The notes beneath the pieces were generated by a model. It was not told the DNA's origin and ran no database searches. It saw only the letters and a program-made list of their open reading frames with translations. From assembly GCA_030536995.1 (NCBI GenBank), contig JAUNOY010000005.1, positions 48,448 to 112,447 of the forward strand: a stretch of 64,000 nucleotides of DNA, written 5' to 3'. Position 1 is the first letter of the stretch. Each line of letters starts with the position of its first letter. Below are positions 34,567 through 44,698 of this stretch, piece after piece. Both the position numbers and the translations under genes were made by a program. The DNA comes from Eubacteriales bacterium. Its GTDB lineage: Bacteria > Bacillota > Clostridia > Lachnospirales > Lachnospiraceae.

Positions 34567-35019
34567 TTACCATCCCTGGCTCATGGTGCTGTTGTGGTAT
34601 TTCGTGGAGCAGGTCACATCCTCTCCAAACCATGCGGGGGGCTGATAGGCGTTTGCCTCTTCCACAGAAGCAAATTCCACTTCAGCAAGACAAACGCCGT
34701 CGTATACGCCGTGGAAGATATCCAACTCAATGGTGAGTCCGTTTTTTTCGGGAATGAGATAACGTGTTTTGGAAATCAGAATGCCGTCGGCTTTGGGTTT
34801 TAAATGTTCATAGGCTTCCTGGTTCAGCGGAAGATTATATTCTTCTCTGGCAAGGAAGCCTTTTGATTTGTAGGTTAAATAATAAGAATTGTCCTGACGG
34901 CGGATACGCACCACCGGATCTGTGCAGAGATATCCCTGCTCGATTTCATGTTTGTCAAAAGAAGCAAGGTCTGCAGGCAGATTTTCTTTTGTGATGAGAA
35001 ATTTACGTTCAATTTCCAT
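34567..35019 (-). CDS. CYTH-domain protein (inorganic triphosphatase-like)
   Basis: This 150-residue protein opens with the CYTH signature EIERKFL. It has the alternating charged residues of the triphosphate tunnel (VRIRRQD, YYLTYKSKG, IELDIFHG, LAEVEF). Bacterial CYTH proteins of this size are usually tripolyphosphatases or thiamine-triphosphatase-like. The start follows GGAGGTGTTTATCT. It is a single gene, convergent with proC. Confidence 0.9.
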   Translation of the reverse strand: MEIERKFLITKENLPADLASFDKHEIEQGYLCTDPVVRIRRQDNSYYLTYKSKGFLAREEYNLPLNQEAYEHLKPKADGILISKTRYLIPEKNGLTIELDIFHGVYDGVCLAEVEFASVEEANAYQPPAWFGEDVTCSTKYHNSTMSQGW

Positions 35020-35076
35020 AGATAAACACCTCCGTTTTTGTCTCAGTCTATGTTCAGGAACAGTATACCCTTCCCG

Positions 35077-35105
35077 TTGTAAAAAAGAAAGCGAAATGCT
35101 ATAAT
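35077..35105 (+). promoter_or_regulatory. Promoter of the DJ-1/PfpI gene
   Basis: TTGTAA (35077-35082), 17-base spacer, perfect TATAAT (35100-35105), 38 bases before the start. Confidence 0.7.
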
Positions 35106-35142
35106 ATCCGTAATTATTCCGTATAAAAAAGGAGGAACTTAC

Positions 35143-35694
35143 ATGAGCAAGGTATATATTTTTCTGGCAGACGGTTTTGAGGATATTGAAGGTCTGACAG
35201 TGGTAGATTTGATGAGAAGAGCACAGATTGACATAAAGACAGTTTCCATTAAAGAGACAAAAGAGGTTACTACATCCAGAGGAATTACGCTTTTTGCGGA
35301 TCTGACTTTTGCAGAATCAGATTATAAGGATGCAGATATGCTGGTGCTTCCGGGAGGAATGCCGGGAACCCGTTATCTTGGAGATTACAGACCTCTGACA
35401 GAACTTCTGACAGCATACTATGAAAAAGGCGGGAAAATTGCAGCCATCTGTGCAGCGCCCAGCGTTTTTGCAAAGCTTGGTTTCCTGAAGAACAGAAAAG
35501 CCACCTCATATCCGACTTGTCTGGAGGGTCTGGAAGTGGGAGAACTTAGTGAAGAGCCTGTTGTAGTAGATGGAAATGTAACTACAAGCCGGGGACTCGG
35601 AACTGCCATTGATTTCTCACTTTCCCTTATTGCCCAGCTTCTGGGAGAGGAAACAGCGGAAAAAATCGCGGAATCCGTGATTTACAACAGATAA
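35143..35694 (+). CDS. DJ-1/PfpI family protein (YajL/ThiJ-like)
   Basis: This 183-residue protein has the DJ-1 fold. The first-strand Glu-containing segment is LADGFEDIEGLTVVDLMRR, and the nucleophile-elbow Cys is in AAICAAPSVF near residue 105 with TSYP following. DJ-1 family members of this type are reported as glyoxalase/deglycase-like or chaperone proteins that protect against carbonyl or oxidative damage. An AAAGGAGGAAC site precedes the start. It lies upstream of the protein-quality-control genes but is separated by 160 bases. Confidence 0.9.
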   Translation: MSKVYIFLADGFEDIEGLTVVDLMRRAQIDIKTVSIKETKEVTTSRGITLFADLTFAESDYKDADMLVLPGGMPGTRYLGDYRPLTELLTAYYEKGGKIAAICAAPSVFAKLGFLKNRKATSYPTCLEGLEVGELSEEPVVVDGNVTTSRGLGTAIDFSLSLIAQLLGEETAEKIAESVIYNR

Positions 35695-35856
35695 ACCCGA
35701 AAAAACCGCGTATTTCTGACGAAAAAACACTGGCGTTTTTGCTTGTTTTGTGATATACTTCTGCAATGACTGTAAAACATTTGGCTGCGGTCGCAAAGAA
35801 AAGTGTTAAAAATATAATATCACATATACCCTGAAAATTAAGGAGGAACATCTAAA

Positions 35857-37143
35857 ATGAGTTTACAGGTGGAAAAATTAGAAAAGAACATGGCGAAACT
35901 TACTATTGAAGTTTCCGCTGAAGATTTAGAAAAGGCTATGCAGAACGCATACCAGAGAGCAAAAGGAAAAATTTCCATTCCTGGATTCCGTAAAGGTAAA
36001 GCACCAAGAAAAATGATCGAGCAGATGTACGGCAAGGGAATCTTCCTTGAAGACGCTGCAAACGCTCTGATTCCGGAGCACTACAGCAAAGCATTAGCTG
36101 AGTGTGATCTTGAGATCGTTTCCCAGCCGGAAATCGACGTTACACAGGCTGAGCCAGGTAAAGCTTTCATCTTCACAGCAGAAGTTGCAGTGAAACCGGA
36201 AGTTACTTTAGGCGAGTACAAAGGTGTGGAAGTTGCTAAAACAGACGTAGCTGTAACAGACGAGGATGTTGATGCAGAAGTTAAGAAAGAACAGGAGAAA
36301 AACTCCAGAACAATCGCAGTAGAAGATCGTGCAGCTCAGATGGGCGACGTTGTGACAATTGACTTCGAAGGTTCTGTAGACGGTGTTCCTTTTGACGGCG
36401 GTCAGGCAACAGAGTATCCTCTGACACTTGGTTCCCATACTTTCATTCCGGGATTCGAAGATCAGTTAGTAGGAGCAGAATTAGGTTCTGACGTAGACGT
36501 TAAGGTTACTTTCCCGGCTGAATACCAGGCAAAAGAGCTCGCAGGCAAAGAAGCTATCTTCAGATGTGCAGTTAAGAAAATCGAAGCAAAAGAGCTTCCG
36601 GAGCTTGACGACGATTTTGCAAAAGACGTTTCTGAGTTTGATACTCTTGCTGAGTACAAAGAGAATGTTAAAAAAGGTCTCGTAGAAAAGAAAGAGGCAG
36701 AGGCTCTCAGAGCTAAAGAAGACGCTGCAATCGAGAAAGTAATTGAAGGCGCACAGATGGATATTCCGGAAGCAATGATCAAATCTCAGTGCTCTCAGAT
36801 GCTTGATGATTTCGCAAGAAGAATGCAGGCACAGGGATTATCTATGGAGCAGTACTTCCAGTTCACAGGCATGACTGCTGAGAAGATGATGGAAGATATG
36901 AAACCTCAGGCACTTAAGAGAATTCAGACAAGACTGGTTCTTGAGAAGATTGCTGAAGTTGAAAATATCCAGCCAAGCGAAGACGAAGTAAATGCTGAAA
37001 TCGCAAAAATGGCAGAAGCATACAAGATGGAAGCTGACAAATTAAAAGAGCTTCTCGGCGACCGCGAATTAGAGCAGATGAAGAAAGATATGGCTGTACA
37101 GAAAGCCGTAACTCTGGTTGCTGAGGCAGCAAAAGAGGCTTAA
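35857..37143 (+). CDS. tig: Trigger factor (ribosome-associated chaperone and PPIase)
   Basis: This 428-residue protein has the three-domain trigger-factor layout. The N-terminal ribosome-binding domain carries the GFRKGKAP signature near residue 45, the FKBP-type prolyl isomerase domain is at about 150-245, and a long helical C-terminal cradle follows. It binds nascent chains at the exit tunnel. The start follows TTAAGGAGGAAC. It heads the conserved tig-clpP-clpX-lon-engB cluster. Confidence 0.97.
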   Translation: MSLQVEKLEKNMAKLTIEVSAEDLEKAMQNAYQRAKGKISIPGFRKGKAPRKMIEQMYGKGIFLEDAANALIPEHYSKALAECDLEIVSQPEIDVTQAEPGKAFIFTAEVAVKPEVTLGEYKGVEVAKTDVAVTDEDVDAEVKKEQEKNSRTIAVEDRAAQMGDVVTIDFEGSVDGVPFDGGQATEYPLTLGSHTFIPGFEDQLVGAELGSDVDVKVTFPAEYQAKELAGKEAIFRCAVKKIEAKELPELDDDFAKDVSEFDTLAEYKENVKKGLVEKKEAEALRAKEDAAIEKVIEGAQMDIPEAMIKSQCSQMLDDFARRMQAQGLSMEQYFQFTGMTAEKMMEDMKPQALKRIQTRLVLEKIAEVENIQPSEDEVNAEIAKMAEAYKMEADKLKELLGDRELEQMKKDMAVQKAVTLVAEAAKEA

Positions 37144-37179
37144 TCACTTCCTCTTGACATAGAAAATGGAGGCATGTAT

Positions 37180-37761
37180 ATGAGTTTAGTACCTTATGTC
37201 ATTGAACAGACGAGCAGAGGGGAGAGAAGCTACGATATTTATTCAAGGCTTCTGAAAGACAGGATTATTTTTCTGGGCGAGGAAGTAAATGATGTGAGCG
37301 CGGGTCTTATTGTTTCCCAGCTCCTTTTCCTTGAAGCAGAAGATCCCGGAAAGGATATTCAGTTATATATTAACAGTCCCGGCGGTTCCGTAACTGCGGG
37401 AATGGCAATTTATGACACAATGCAGTATATCAAATGTGATGTTTCCACCATTTGTCTCGGAATGGCAGCCAGCATGGGTGCATTTCTTCTGGCAGGAGGT
37501 GCGAAGGGTAAGAGATTTGCCCTTCCTCATTCCACGATCATGATTCACCAGCCGTCAGGCGGTGCACAGGGTCAGGCAACTGAAATCCAGATCGTGGCAG
37601 ATCATATCGCACAGACTAAGAGAACTTTAAATGAATTATTGGCTGCAAATACCGGTCAGCCGATAGAGGTTGTTGAACGTGATACAGACCGTGACAACTA
37701 TATGACCGCGGAAGAAGCGAAAGCATATGGACTGATCGACGGCGTTGTCATGCACAAATAA
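37180..37761 (+). CDS. clpP: ATP-dependent Clp protease proteolytic subunit
   Basis: This 193-residue peptidase forms the tetradecameric Clp barrel. The triad is visible: Ser in GMAASMGAF, His in [13 protein letters not shown] and Asp in [11 protein letters not shown] 37180 lies seven bases after GGAGG; ATG 37174 is too close to that site. It partners the canonical ClpX encoded next and, judging from its IGF loop, also the ClpX-like protein at 2887-4326. Confidence 0.97.
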   Translation: MSLVPYVIEQTSRGERSYDIYSRLLKDRIIFLGEEVNDVSAGLIVSQLLFLEAEDPGKDIQLYINSPGGSVTAGMAIYDTMQYIKCDVSTICLGMAASMGAFLLAGGAKGKRFALPHSTIMIHQPSGGAQGQATEIQIVADHIAQTKRTLNELLAANTGQPIEVVERDTDRDNYMTAEEAKAYGLIDGVVMHK

Positions 37762-37768
37762 CGAATGA

Positions 37769-37803
37769 TAAGACTCCTGCGATCACGCAGGAGTCTGTCT
37801 TGA
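37769..37803 (+). terminator. Hairpin between clpP and clpX
   Basis: AGACTCCTGC (37771-37780) and GCAGGAGTCT (37787-37796) flank GATCAC, with GTCTTG after the stem rather than a clean T-run. Partial termination or mRNA processing within the operon is likely. Confidence 0.6.
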
Positions 37804-37831
37804 TTTATAGGAAAGGAATGGAAAATAATCC

Positions 37832-39148
37832 ATGGCAGAAAAGATAAGAGAGAGAGTCAGATGTTCCTTTTGTCATAAGACAGAGGACCAGGTGAGAAAG
37901 CTCATCGCAAATCCGGACGGGAATACTTTCATTTGTGATGAATGTATCGGTATCTGCTCGGAAATCATGGAAGAGGAACTCAATGCTTATGGCAGAGACG
38001 AATTATTTGACTCAGACATTAATCTTCTGAAACCGGAAGAAATCCATGCAATTCTGGATGATTATGTAATCGGACAGGACGACGCAAAAAAGGCCCTGTC
38101 TGTAGCTGTTTACAATCATTATAAGAGAGTCCTTGCGTCCAGAAATCTGGATGTGGAGCTGCAGAAAAGTAATATTCTCATGCTTGGACCGACCGGTTCC
38201 GGCAAGACACTCCTTGCACAGACTCTTGCAAGACTTTTGAATGTACCTTTTGCCATTGCAGACGCGACAACTCTGACAGAGGCGGGATATGTGGGCGAAG
38301 ATGTGGAAAATATTCTCCTGAAAATTATCCAGGCAGCAGATTATGATATTGAGCGCGCCCAGTATGGAATTATCTATATTGATGAGATTGACAAGATTAC
38401 TCGTAAATCTGAAAATACATCCATCACTCGTGATGTTTCCGGTGAAGGTGTACAGCAGGCGCTTCTGAAGATTATTGAAGGAACCGTGGCAAGCGTACCT
38501 CCTCAGGGAGGACGTAAACACCCGCATCAGGAGTTCCTCCAGATTGATACCACAAATATTCTTTTTATTTGTGGCGGAGCTTTTGACGGGATTGAAAAAA
38601 TCATCGAAAACAGAAAAGACACGAAATCTATTGGATTTGGCGCAGAAGTTACAGCGAAAGAAGAACGTAAAATCGGAGAGCTTCTCAAAGATGTTATGCC
38701 GGAAGATTTCATTAAATTCGGTCTGATTCCGGAGTTCATCGGACGAGTTCCGGTTGTGGTAACGCTTGACGGACTGGATGAGAGTGCTCTTATTCGTATC
38801 CTCAAGGAGCCTAAGAACTCTCTGACGAAACAGTACCATAAATTATTTGAGCTTGATGGCGTAGAACTTGATTTCCAGGATGAGGCGTTGGAAGTAGTTG
38901 CCCGCAAATCTCTGGAGAGAAAGACAGGAGCCAGAGGACTGCGCGCTATCATGGAAAATTCTCTGATGGATCTGATGTATAAGGCTCCGTCAGATGATAC
39001 CATTCGTAAATGTGTAATTACCAAAGATGTTGTAGAAGGCACCGGTGAACCGGAAATTATCCGCGGAGAGGCGCCTGCACCGGAAAAAAGTACCGGAAGC
39101 AGAAGGACATCCCGCTCCCGTAAAAAGGGAACACCGGAAACAGCCTGA
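37832..39148 (+). CDS. clpX: Canonical ATP-dependent Clp protease ATP-binding subunit ClpX
   Basis: This 438-residue protein has the N-terminal C4 zinc finger (CSFC ... CDEC), Walker A GPTGSGKT, Walker B IIYIDEID, the pore-1 loop GYVGED, the RKH loop in [10 protein letters not shown], and the IGF ClpP-docking loop in KSIGFGAE. It unfolds tagged substrates into ClpP. The C-terminal 25 residues are a basic, Ser-rich tail. The gene follows clpP in the usual order, 18 bases before lon. Confidence 0.97.
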   Translation: MAEKIRERVRCSFCHKTEDQVRKLIANPDGNTFICDECIGICSEIMEEELNAYGRDELFDSDINLLKPEEIHAILDDYVIGQDDAKKALSVAVYNHYKRVLASRNLDVELQKSNILMLGPTGSGKTLLAQTLARLLNVPFAIADATTLTEAGYVGEDVENILLKIIQAADYDIERAQYGIIYIDEIDKITRKSENTSITRDVSGEGVQQALLKIIEGTVASVPPQGGRKHPHQEFLQIDTTNILFICGGAFDGIEKIIENRKDTKSIGFGAEVTAKEERKIGELLKDVMPEDFIKFGLIPEFIGRVPVVVTLDGLDESALIRILKEPKNSLTKQYHKLFELDGVELDFQDEALEVVARKSLERKTGARGLRAIMENSLMDLMYKAPSDDTIRKCVITKDVVEGTGEPEIIRGEAPAPEKSTGSRRTSRSRKKGTPETA

Positions 39149-39166
39149 TGAAGGGATGAGAAATAG

Positions 39167-41479
39167 ATGACAAATTCAACAAATGTGCTGCCAGCGATTG
39201 CATTGAGAGGAACAACGATTCTTCCGGAGATGATTGTTCACTTTGATGTAAGCCGGGAACGTTCTACTAAGGCAATCGAGGCTGCCATGCTCCATGACCA
39301 GAAGATTTTCCTGATCACTCAGATTGATCCAGAGGTGGAAGTTCCGGGAATGGCGGATCTGTACCGCATCGGAACGATTGCCTATGTGAAACAGGTAGTG
39401 AAGCTCCCGAATCATCTCATTCGTGTTCTGGTTGAAGGAATTGAGCGGGCGGAGCTTCTTGGATTCCAGCAGGAATTTCCATATATAAAAAGTGAGGTTT
39501 CTGTTTTTGAAAAAGAAAGTGCAGTCCTGCCTGAGCATGTACAGGAAGCTATGCACAGAGGGCTGAAAGGATTGTTTCATCGCTATGCGGCTGAGAGCGG
39601 AAAAATCAGCAAAGATCTGGTGGCGCAGATTCTGAATGTTGAGGATGTGGAAGAACTGGTTAACCAGATTGCAGTAAATCTTCCCCTGTCTTATCAGAAT
39701 AAACAGAAGATTCTGGAGGCAATCTCAATCGAGGACCGCTACGAGGTATTGGGCGCGATTATCAGCAGTGAGATCGACATTATGCAGATTGGAAAGGATC
39801 TCCAGAAAAAAGTAAAAGCCCGTATTGATAAAAATCAGAGAGAATATATCTTAAGAGAACAGCTTAAACTTATTCGTGAGGAGCTTGGAGAAGAAAACAC
39901 AGCAGATGACGCGGAAGAATTCCGAAAACAGTTAAAGAGTCTTCAGGCATCTGACGAAGTAAAAGAGAAGATAAATAAAGAAATCGACCGTTTTAAGGTG
40001 ATGAATAACAACGCTTCTGAGAGTACGGTACTCAGAGGGTATATTGAGACTTTGCTTTCTCTTCCGTGGGATAAGCGTTCTCAGGATTCTGACGATCTGA
40101 AAGAGGCGTGGAAGATTCTTCAGAAAGGTCACTATGGCTTAAAAGATGTAAAAGAACGTATTATGGAGTTTCTATCTGTGCGTAAGCTTACAAATAAAGG
40201 AAAAAGTCCGATCCTTTGCCTGGTAGGGCCTCCGGGAACAGGCAAGACTTCTATTGCCAAATCTGTGGCAGAGGCAATGCACAAGAAATATGTGCGTATC
40301 TGTCTGGGCGGTGTTCGCGATGAAGCGGAAATCCGCGGTCACAGGAAGACATATGTAGGCTCTATGCCCGGACGTATTACAGCTGCGCTGCAGCAGGCAG
40401 GAGTAAGCAATCCTCTTATGCTTCTTGATGAGATTGACAAGACAAGCAGCGACTATAAGGGAGATACTTCCTCTGCTCTTCTGGAAGTACTGGATCCTGA
40501 ACAGAACAGTAAATTCACAGATCACTACGTAGAGCTTCCTCAGGATCTGTCAGAAGTCCTTTTCATAGCGACAGCCAATGATGTGCAGGGGATTCCGCGC
40601 CCTCTTCTCGACCGTATGGAACTGATTGAAATTTCTGGTTATACGGAGAATGAGAAAGAGCATATTGCGAAGGAGCACCTGATTCCAAAGCAGATGGATG
40701 CCAATGGAATCGAGGAAGGCAGACTTGTAATTCAGAGCTCTGCACTGAAAAAAATCATCAACAACTATACGAAAGAGGCCGGAGTGAGAAGCCTTGAAAG
40801 AAGTATTGGTCAGATTTGCCGCAAGACAGCCCGCTCAATCATGGAAGAGGGAAAAGAGAAAGTTACAGTCACTGCGAGAAATCTTTCCTCGTTCCTGGGA
40901 AAAGAACATTTCAACTATCTTATGGCAAATAAGACAGACGAAATCGGAATTGCCAGAGGACTTGCGTGGACGCAGGTAGGTGGAGACACCCTTCAGATTG
41001 AAGTTAATGTTATGCCGGGGAAAGGGGAGCTTATGCTCACTGGACAGCTCGGAGATGTAATGAAAGAGTCCGCGCAGGCGGGAATCACATATATCCGTTC
41101 CATAGCGGCAGAATATGGAATCGATCCGGAGTTTTTCCGGGAGAACGATATCCATGTACATATTCCGGAAGGGGCAGTTCCTAAAGATGGTCCGTCAGCC
41201 GGAATTACCATGGCGACAGCAATGCTTTCCGCCATTATCAAAAAGCCGGTTAGAGCAGATGTGGCAATGACAGGAGAAATTACGCTGAGAGGTCGTGTGC
41301 TTCCGATCGGAGGGCTGAAAGAGAAGCTTCTGGCTGCCAAATATGCGAAGATTAAGCAGGTTCTTGTACCTGTGGAAAACAGACCGGATGTTGAAGAAAT
41401 GGACAAAGAGATTACCGGAGGACTCAAGATCTCCTATATGGAAAACATGGGAGAGGTTCTGAAGGAAGCTCTGGTATAA
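39167..41479 (+). CDS. lon: ATP-dependent Lon protease
   Basis: This 770-residue LonA-type protein has an N-terminal substrate-binding LAN domain (LPAIALRGTTILPEM), an AAA+ module with GPPGTGKT and LLLDEIDK-type Walker B, and a C-terminal peptidase domain. The Ser-Lys dyad is visible: Ser in PKDGPSAGIT and Lys in GGLKEKLLAA. It degrades misfolded and regulatory proteins in the cytoplasm. The start follows GATGAGAAATAG. Confidence 0.96.
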   Translation: MTNSTNVLPAIALRGTTILPEMIVHFDVSRERSTKAIEAAMLHDQKIFLITQIDPEVEVPGMADLYRIGTIAYVKQVVKLPNHLIRVLVEGIERAELLGFQQEFPYIKSEVSVFEKESAVLPEHVQEAMHRGLKGLFHRYAAESGKISKDLVAQILNVEDVEELVNQIAVNLPLSYQNKQKILEAISIEDRYEVLGAIISSEIDIMQIGKDLQKKVKARIDKNQREYILREQLKLIREELGEENTADDAEEFRKQLKSLQASDEVKEKINKEIDRFKVMNNNASESTVLRGYIETLLSLPWDKRSQDSDDLKEAWKILQKGHYGLKDVKERIMEFLSVRKLTNKGKSPILCLVGPPGTGKTSIAKSVAEAMHKKYVRICLGGVRDEAEIRGHRKTYVGSMPGRITAALQQAGVSNPLMLLDEIDKTSSDYKGDTSSALLEVLDPEQNSKFTDHYVELPQDLSEVLFIATANDVQGIPRPLLDRMELIEISGYTENEKEHIAKEHLIPKQMDANGIEEGRLVIQSSALKKIINNYTKEAGVRSLERSIGQICRKTARSIMEEGKEKVTVTARNLSSFLGKEHFNYLMANKTDEIGIARGLAWTQVGGDTLQIEVNVMPGKGELMLTGQLGDVMKESAQAGITYIRSIAAEYGIDPEFFRENDIHVHIPEGAVPKDGPSAGITMATAMLSAIIKKPVRADVAMTGEITLRGRVLPIGGLKEKLLAAKYAKIKQVLVPVENRPDVEEMDKEITGGLKISYMENMGEVLKEALV

Positions 41480-41519
41480 GACTCTTCTGCGAGTCCTGAA
41501 TGATAAAGTGAGGAAACCG

Positions 41520-42134
41520 ATGGTTATAAAGAATGTATCACTGGATATCGTCTGCGGCATCACAAGCAAACTCCCGGATACGGGACGTCCTGAGGTGGCA
41601 TTTGCCGGAAAATCCAATGTGGGGAAATCCTCCCTCATCAATGCGCTGATGAACCGCAAGGCTCTTGCACGAACCAGCGCTCAGCCGGGAAAGACCCAGA
41701 CGATTAATTTTTATAATATTAATGACGATATGTATCTGGTAGACCTTCCGGGTTACGGATATGCAAAAGTGTCACAGCAGGAAAAAGAAAAATGGGGCAA
41801 AATGATCGAGCGTTATCTTCATACGTCAAAGACATTGAAAGCGGTATTTTTGCTGATTGACATCCGTCATGATCCTTCCGCGAATGATAAGATGATGTAT
41901 GACTGGATCTTACACAACGGTTATGAGCCGATTATTATTGCAACGAAGCTGGACAAACTGAAACGCAGTCAGGTCCAGAAGAATATTAAGGCGATCAAAG
42001 AGGGGCTGAAGCTTCGCAAAGATGGAATCATTATTCCGTTTTCGTCTGAAACGAAACAGGGACGCGAGGAAATTTGGGCGCTGATCGACGAACTGACCGG
42101 ACTGGCAGTTACCGAAGAGGCTCCTGTACAATAA
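41520..42134 (+). CDS. engB: Ribosome-biogenesis GTP-binding protein EngB/YsxC
   Basis: This 204-residue TRAFAC GTPase has G1 GKSNVGKSS, G3 DLPGYG and G4 TKLDKL. It is needed for large-subunit assembly in many bacteria. ATG 41520 lies six bases after GTGAGG; a GTG at 41508 lies inside that site. It follows lon by 40 bases, as in many Firmicutes. Confidence 0.95.
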   Translation: MVIKNVSLDIVCGITSKLPDTGRPEVAFAGKSNVGKSSLINALMNRKALARTSAQPGKTQTINFYNINDDMYLVDLPGYGYAKVSQQEKEKWGKMIERYLHTSKTLKAVFLLIDIRHDPSANDKMMYDWILHNGYEPIIIATKLDKLKRSQVQKNIKAIKEGLKLRKDGIIIPFSSETKQGREEIWALIDELTGLAVTEEAPVQ

Positions 42135-42148
42135 CAGAGGACAAAAAA

Positions 42149-42994
42149 ATGGGAATTATCAAAGCATTCAAGCTGGGATTTGACTATCTCAAATACGATG
42201 AAGACGGCAATGTGCAGGATACGCAGAGAGCTGTCAATAATGTAGACCTGGACATTGAAGCGGGACAATTCGTAGCAATTCTGGGACATAACGGAAGTGG
42301 AAAATCCACTCTGGCGAAGCATCTGAACGCACTTTTGCTCCCATCGGAGGGAACACTTTGGGTGGATGACATGGATACCTCCAAAGAACCGGAGTTGTGG
42401 AAAATCCGACAGAAAGCAGGTATGGTATTTCAGAATCCGGATAACCAGATCATAGGAACTGTAGTGGAAGAAGATGTCGGGTTCGGACCGGAAAATATGG
42501 GGATTCCCACGGATAAAATATGGAAGCGTGTGGAGGAAAGTCTCCGGAAAACAGGAATGACTGCTTATCGCCACCATTCTCCAAATAAACTTTCCGGCGG
42601 GCAGAAGCAGAGAGTTGCAATTGCCGGAGTGATGGCTATGCGACCGAAATGTATTGTCCTTGACGAACCGACAGCTATGCTGGATCCAAACGGAAGAAAA
42701 GAGGTTCTTGAGGCAGTACGGGAATTAAACCGTCAGGAAAATGTAACGGTTATTTTGATTACCCACTATATGGAAGAGGTTGTCCATGCAGATAAAGTAT
42801 ATGTGATGGACAGCGGAGAAGTTGTGATGCAGGGAACTCCAAAGGAGATTTTTTCCCAGGTGGATACCCTCAAAAAATACCGTCTGGATGTGCCGCAGGT
42901 AACACTTCTTGCCCATGAACTGCGCAGGGCCGGAGTGGATATTCCGGAAGGAATCCTGACTACAGAGGAATTGGTGAGTGTCTTATGTCAATAG
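42149..42994 (+). CDS. ecfA1: ECF transporter ATPase A1
   Basis: This 281-residue ATPase has Walker A GHNGSGKST, signature LSGGQKQR, Walker B VLDEPTAMLDP and the Q-loop FQNPDNQIIGT typical of energy-coupling factor ATPases. It drives vitamin and metal import with EcfA2, EcfT and various S subunits encoded elsewhere. ATG 42149 follows CAGAGGACAAAAA. It overlaps ecfA2 by ten bases. Confidence 0.95.
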   Translation: MGIIKAFKLGFDYLKYDEDGNVQDTQRAVNNVDLDIEAGQFVAILGHNGSGKSTLAKHLNALLLPSEGTLWVDDMDTSKEPELWKIRQKAGMVFQNPDNQIIGTVVEEDVGFGPENMGIPTDKIWKRVEESLRKTGMTAYRHHSPNKLSGGQKQRVAIAGVMAMRPKCIVLDEPTAMLDPNGRKEVLEAVRELNRQENVTVILITHYMEEVVHADKVYVMDSGEVVMQGTPKEIFSQVDTLKKYRLDVPQVTLLAHELRRAGVDIPEGILTTEELVSVLCQ

Positions 42995-43875
42995 AATTAA
43001 AAAATGTAACCTATACCTACAGTCCGGGAACTGCATATGAGATTCATGCTTTGAAAGATGTAAGCCTGTCCATACCGGACGGACAGTTTATTGGAATTAT
43101 CGGACATACAGGAAGCGGGAAATCAACGCTGATTCAGCATTTGAATGCTTTGATACAGCCGACTTCCGGTACCATTACCTATAATGGAGAAGATATCTGG
43201 GGAGAGAAGTACAACCGCCGTTCTCTGAGAAGTGAGGTCGGGCTTGTATTCCAGTATCCGGAACATCAGCTCTTTGAAAGTGATGTGCTCTCTGATGTGT
43301 GCTTCGGTCCCATGAATCAGGGATTAACAAGAGAAGAAGCGGAAGCAGAGGCAAAAAAAGCTTTGCAGCAGGTTGGATTCAAAGAAAAAAATTACGGAAA
43401 ATCACCCTTTGAGCTTTCTGGGGGTCAGAAGAAAAGAGTTGCAATTGCAGGAGTCCTTGCCATGAATCCGAAGATTCTGATTCTGGACGAGCCTACAGCA
43501 GGACTTGACCCGAAGGGAAGAGATGACATTCTTGATCAGATTGCGGAACTTCACAAAGTGAGAGGTATTACGATTATTCTGGTGTCTCACAGCATGGAGG
43601 ATATTGCGAAATATGTGGAGAGATTGATTGTTATGAATCATGGGGAAGCAGTCTTTGACGATACACCAAAGGCAGTCTTTTCACATTATAAAGAGCTGGA
43701 GGCAATGGGACTTGCAGCCCCTCAGATAACTTATATTATGAGTGCGCTGAAAGAAAAAGGCCTTTCTGTAGACACAGACGCAACGACTGTGGATGAAGCA
43801 TGTACAAGTATTCTTGAGGCTCTTGGAAAAAAGAATTCACCGCTTCTGAATTCAGGAGGAAGAGCAGATGATTAG
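42985..43875 (+). CDS. ecfA2: ECF transporter ATPase A2
   Basis: This 296-residue ATPase has Walker A GHTGSGKST, Q-loop FQYPEHQLFE, signature LSGGQKKR and Walker B ILDEPTAGLDP. It is the second of two non-identical ATPases that form the ECF motor. It overlaps ecfA1 by ten bases and ecfT by eight bases, indicating coupled translation and fixed stoichiometry. Confidence 0.95.
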   Translation: MSIELKNVTYTYSPGTAYEIHALKDVSLSIPDGQFIGIIGHTGSGKSTLIQHLNALIQPTSGTITYNGEDIWGEKYNRRSLRSEVGLVFQYPEHQLFESDVLSDVCFGPMNQGLTREEAEAEAKKALQQVGFKEKNYGKSPFELSGGQKKRVAIAGVLAMNPKILILDEPTAGLDPKGRDDILDQIAELHKVRGITIILVSHSMEDIAKYVERLIVMNHGEAVFDDTPKAVFSHYKELEAMGLAAPQITYIMSALKEKGLSVDTDATTVDEACTSILEALGKKNSPLLNSGGRADD

Positions 43876-44671
43876 AGATATTACTTTAGGACAATATTAT
43901 CCGGCGAATTCTGTTCTTCACAGAATGGATCCGAGAACAAAGCTTGTGGGAACACTTATATTTATTATATCCGTATTTGTATTCCACACGATTCCGGGAT
44001 ATGCGGTAGCAACTTTATTTCTTGGGACGATGATCGCAGTCTCCAGGGTGCCGCTGAAATTCATGTTTAAGGGCTTGAAAGCGATAGCCATACTTCTGTT
44101 GATTACGATGGCTTTTAACGTGATACTTACGCCCGGAAAAATTTTATGGCAATGGGGATTTCTCAAGGTAACAGAGGAGGGAATCCGTCTGGCAGGCAGA
44201 ATGGCAATCAGGCTTATCTATCTGGTGATCGGTTCTTCTGTCATGACTCTGACAACAACTCCGAATCAGCTGACAGATGGTCTGGAAAGGCTGCTGCGCC
44301 CTCTGAATAAAATTCATGTACCTGTTCATGAAATCGCTATGATGATGTCGATCGCCCTCCGTTTTATTCCGATTCTCCTGGAAGAAACGGATAAGATTAT
44401 GAAGGCGCAGATTGCCAGAGGTGCAGATTTCGAGAACGGAAATCTGATTCAGAAGGAAAAAAATATGGTGCCGCTTCTTGTACCGCTGTTTATCTCTGCT
44501 TTTCGCCGGGCCAATGACCTGGCAATGGCGATGGAGGCGAGATGCTATCATGGCGGTGATAACCGGACACAGATGAAACCTCTGCATTATGAGAAACGCG
44601 ACTATATGGCATATGTGCTAATGGCAGCATATCTGGCAGTGGCGATTGCGTTCCGCATAATCGGTATATAA
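43868..44671 (+). CDS. ecfT: ECF transporter transmembrane protein EcfT
   Basis: This 267-residue membrane protein has several hydrophobic segments and two coupling-helix motifs, ARGADF near residue 187 and MEARCYHGG near residue 222, which contact the ATPases. It connects EcfA1A2 to substrate-specific S components. An AGGAGGAAGAGC site lies within the end of ecfA2. Confidence 0.95.
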   Translation: MIRDITLGQYYPANSVLHRMDPRTKLVGTLIFIISVFVFHTIPGYAVATLFLGTMIAVSRVPLKFMFKGLKAIAILLLITMAFNVILTPGKILWQWGFLKVTEEGIRLAGRMAIRLIYLVIGSSVMTLTTTPNQLTDGLERLLRPLNKIHVPVHEIAMMMSIALRFIPILLEETDKIMKAQIARGADFENGNLIQKEKNMVPLLVPLFISAFRRANDLAMAMEARCYHGGDNRTQMKPLHYEKRDYMAYVLMAAYLAVAIAFRIIGI

Positions 44672-44698
44672 GCGTTGGTGAAATCCAGGAGGAATCTT

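Noticed and set aside
37769..37803. Hairpin between clpP and clpX considered as an operon boundary
   Set aside because: The T-run is weak and clpX is normally co-expressed; a partial terminator or processing site is more likely.
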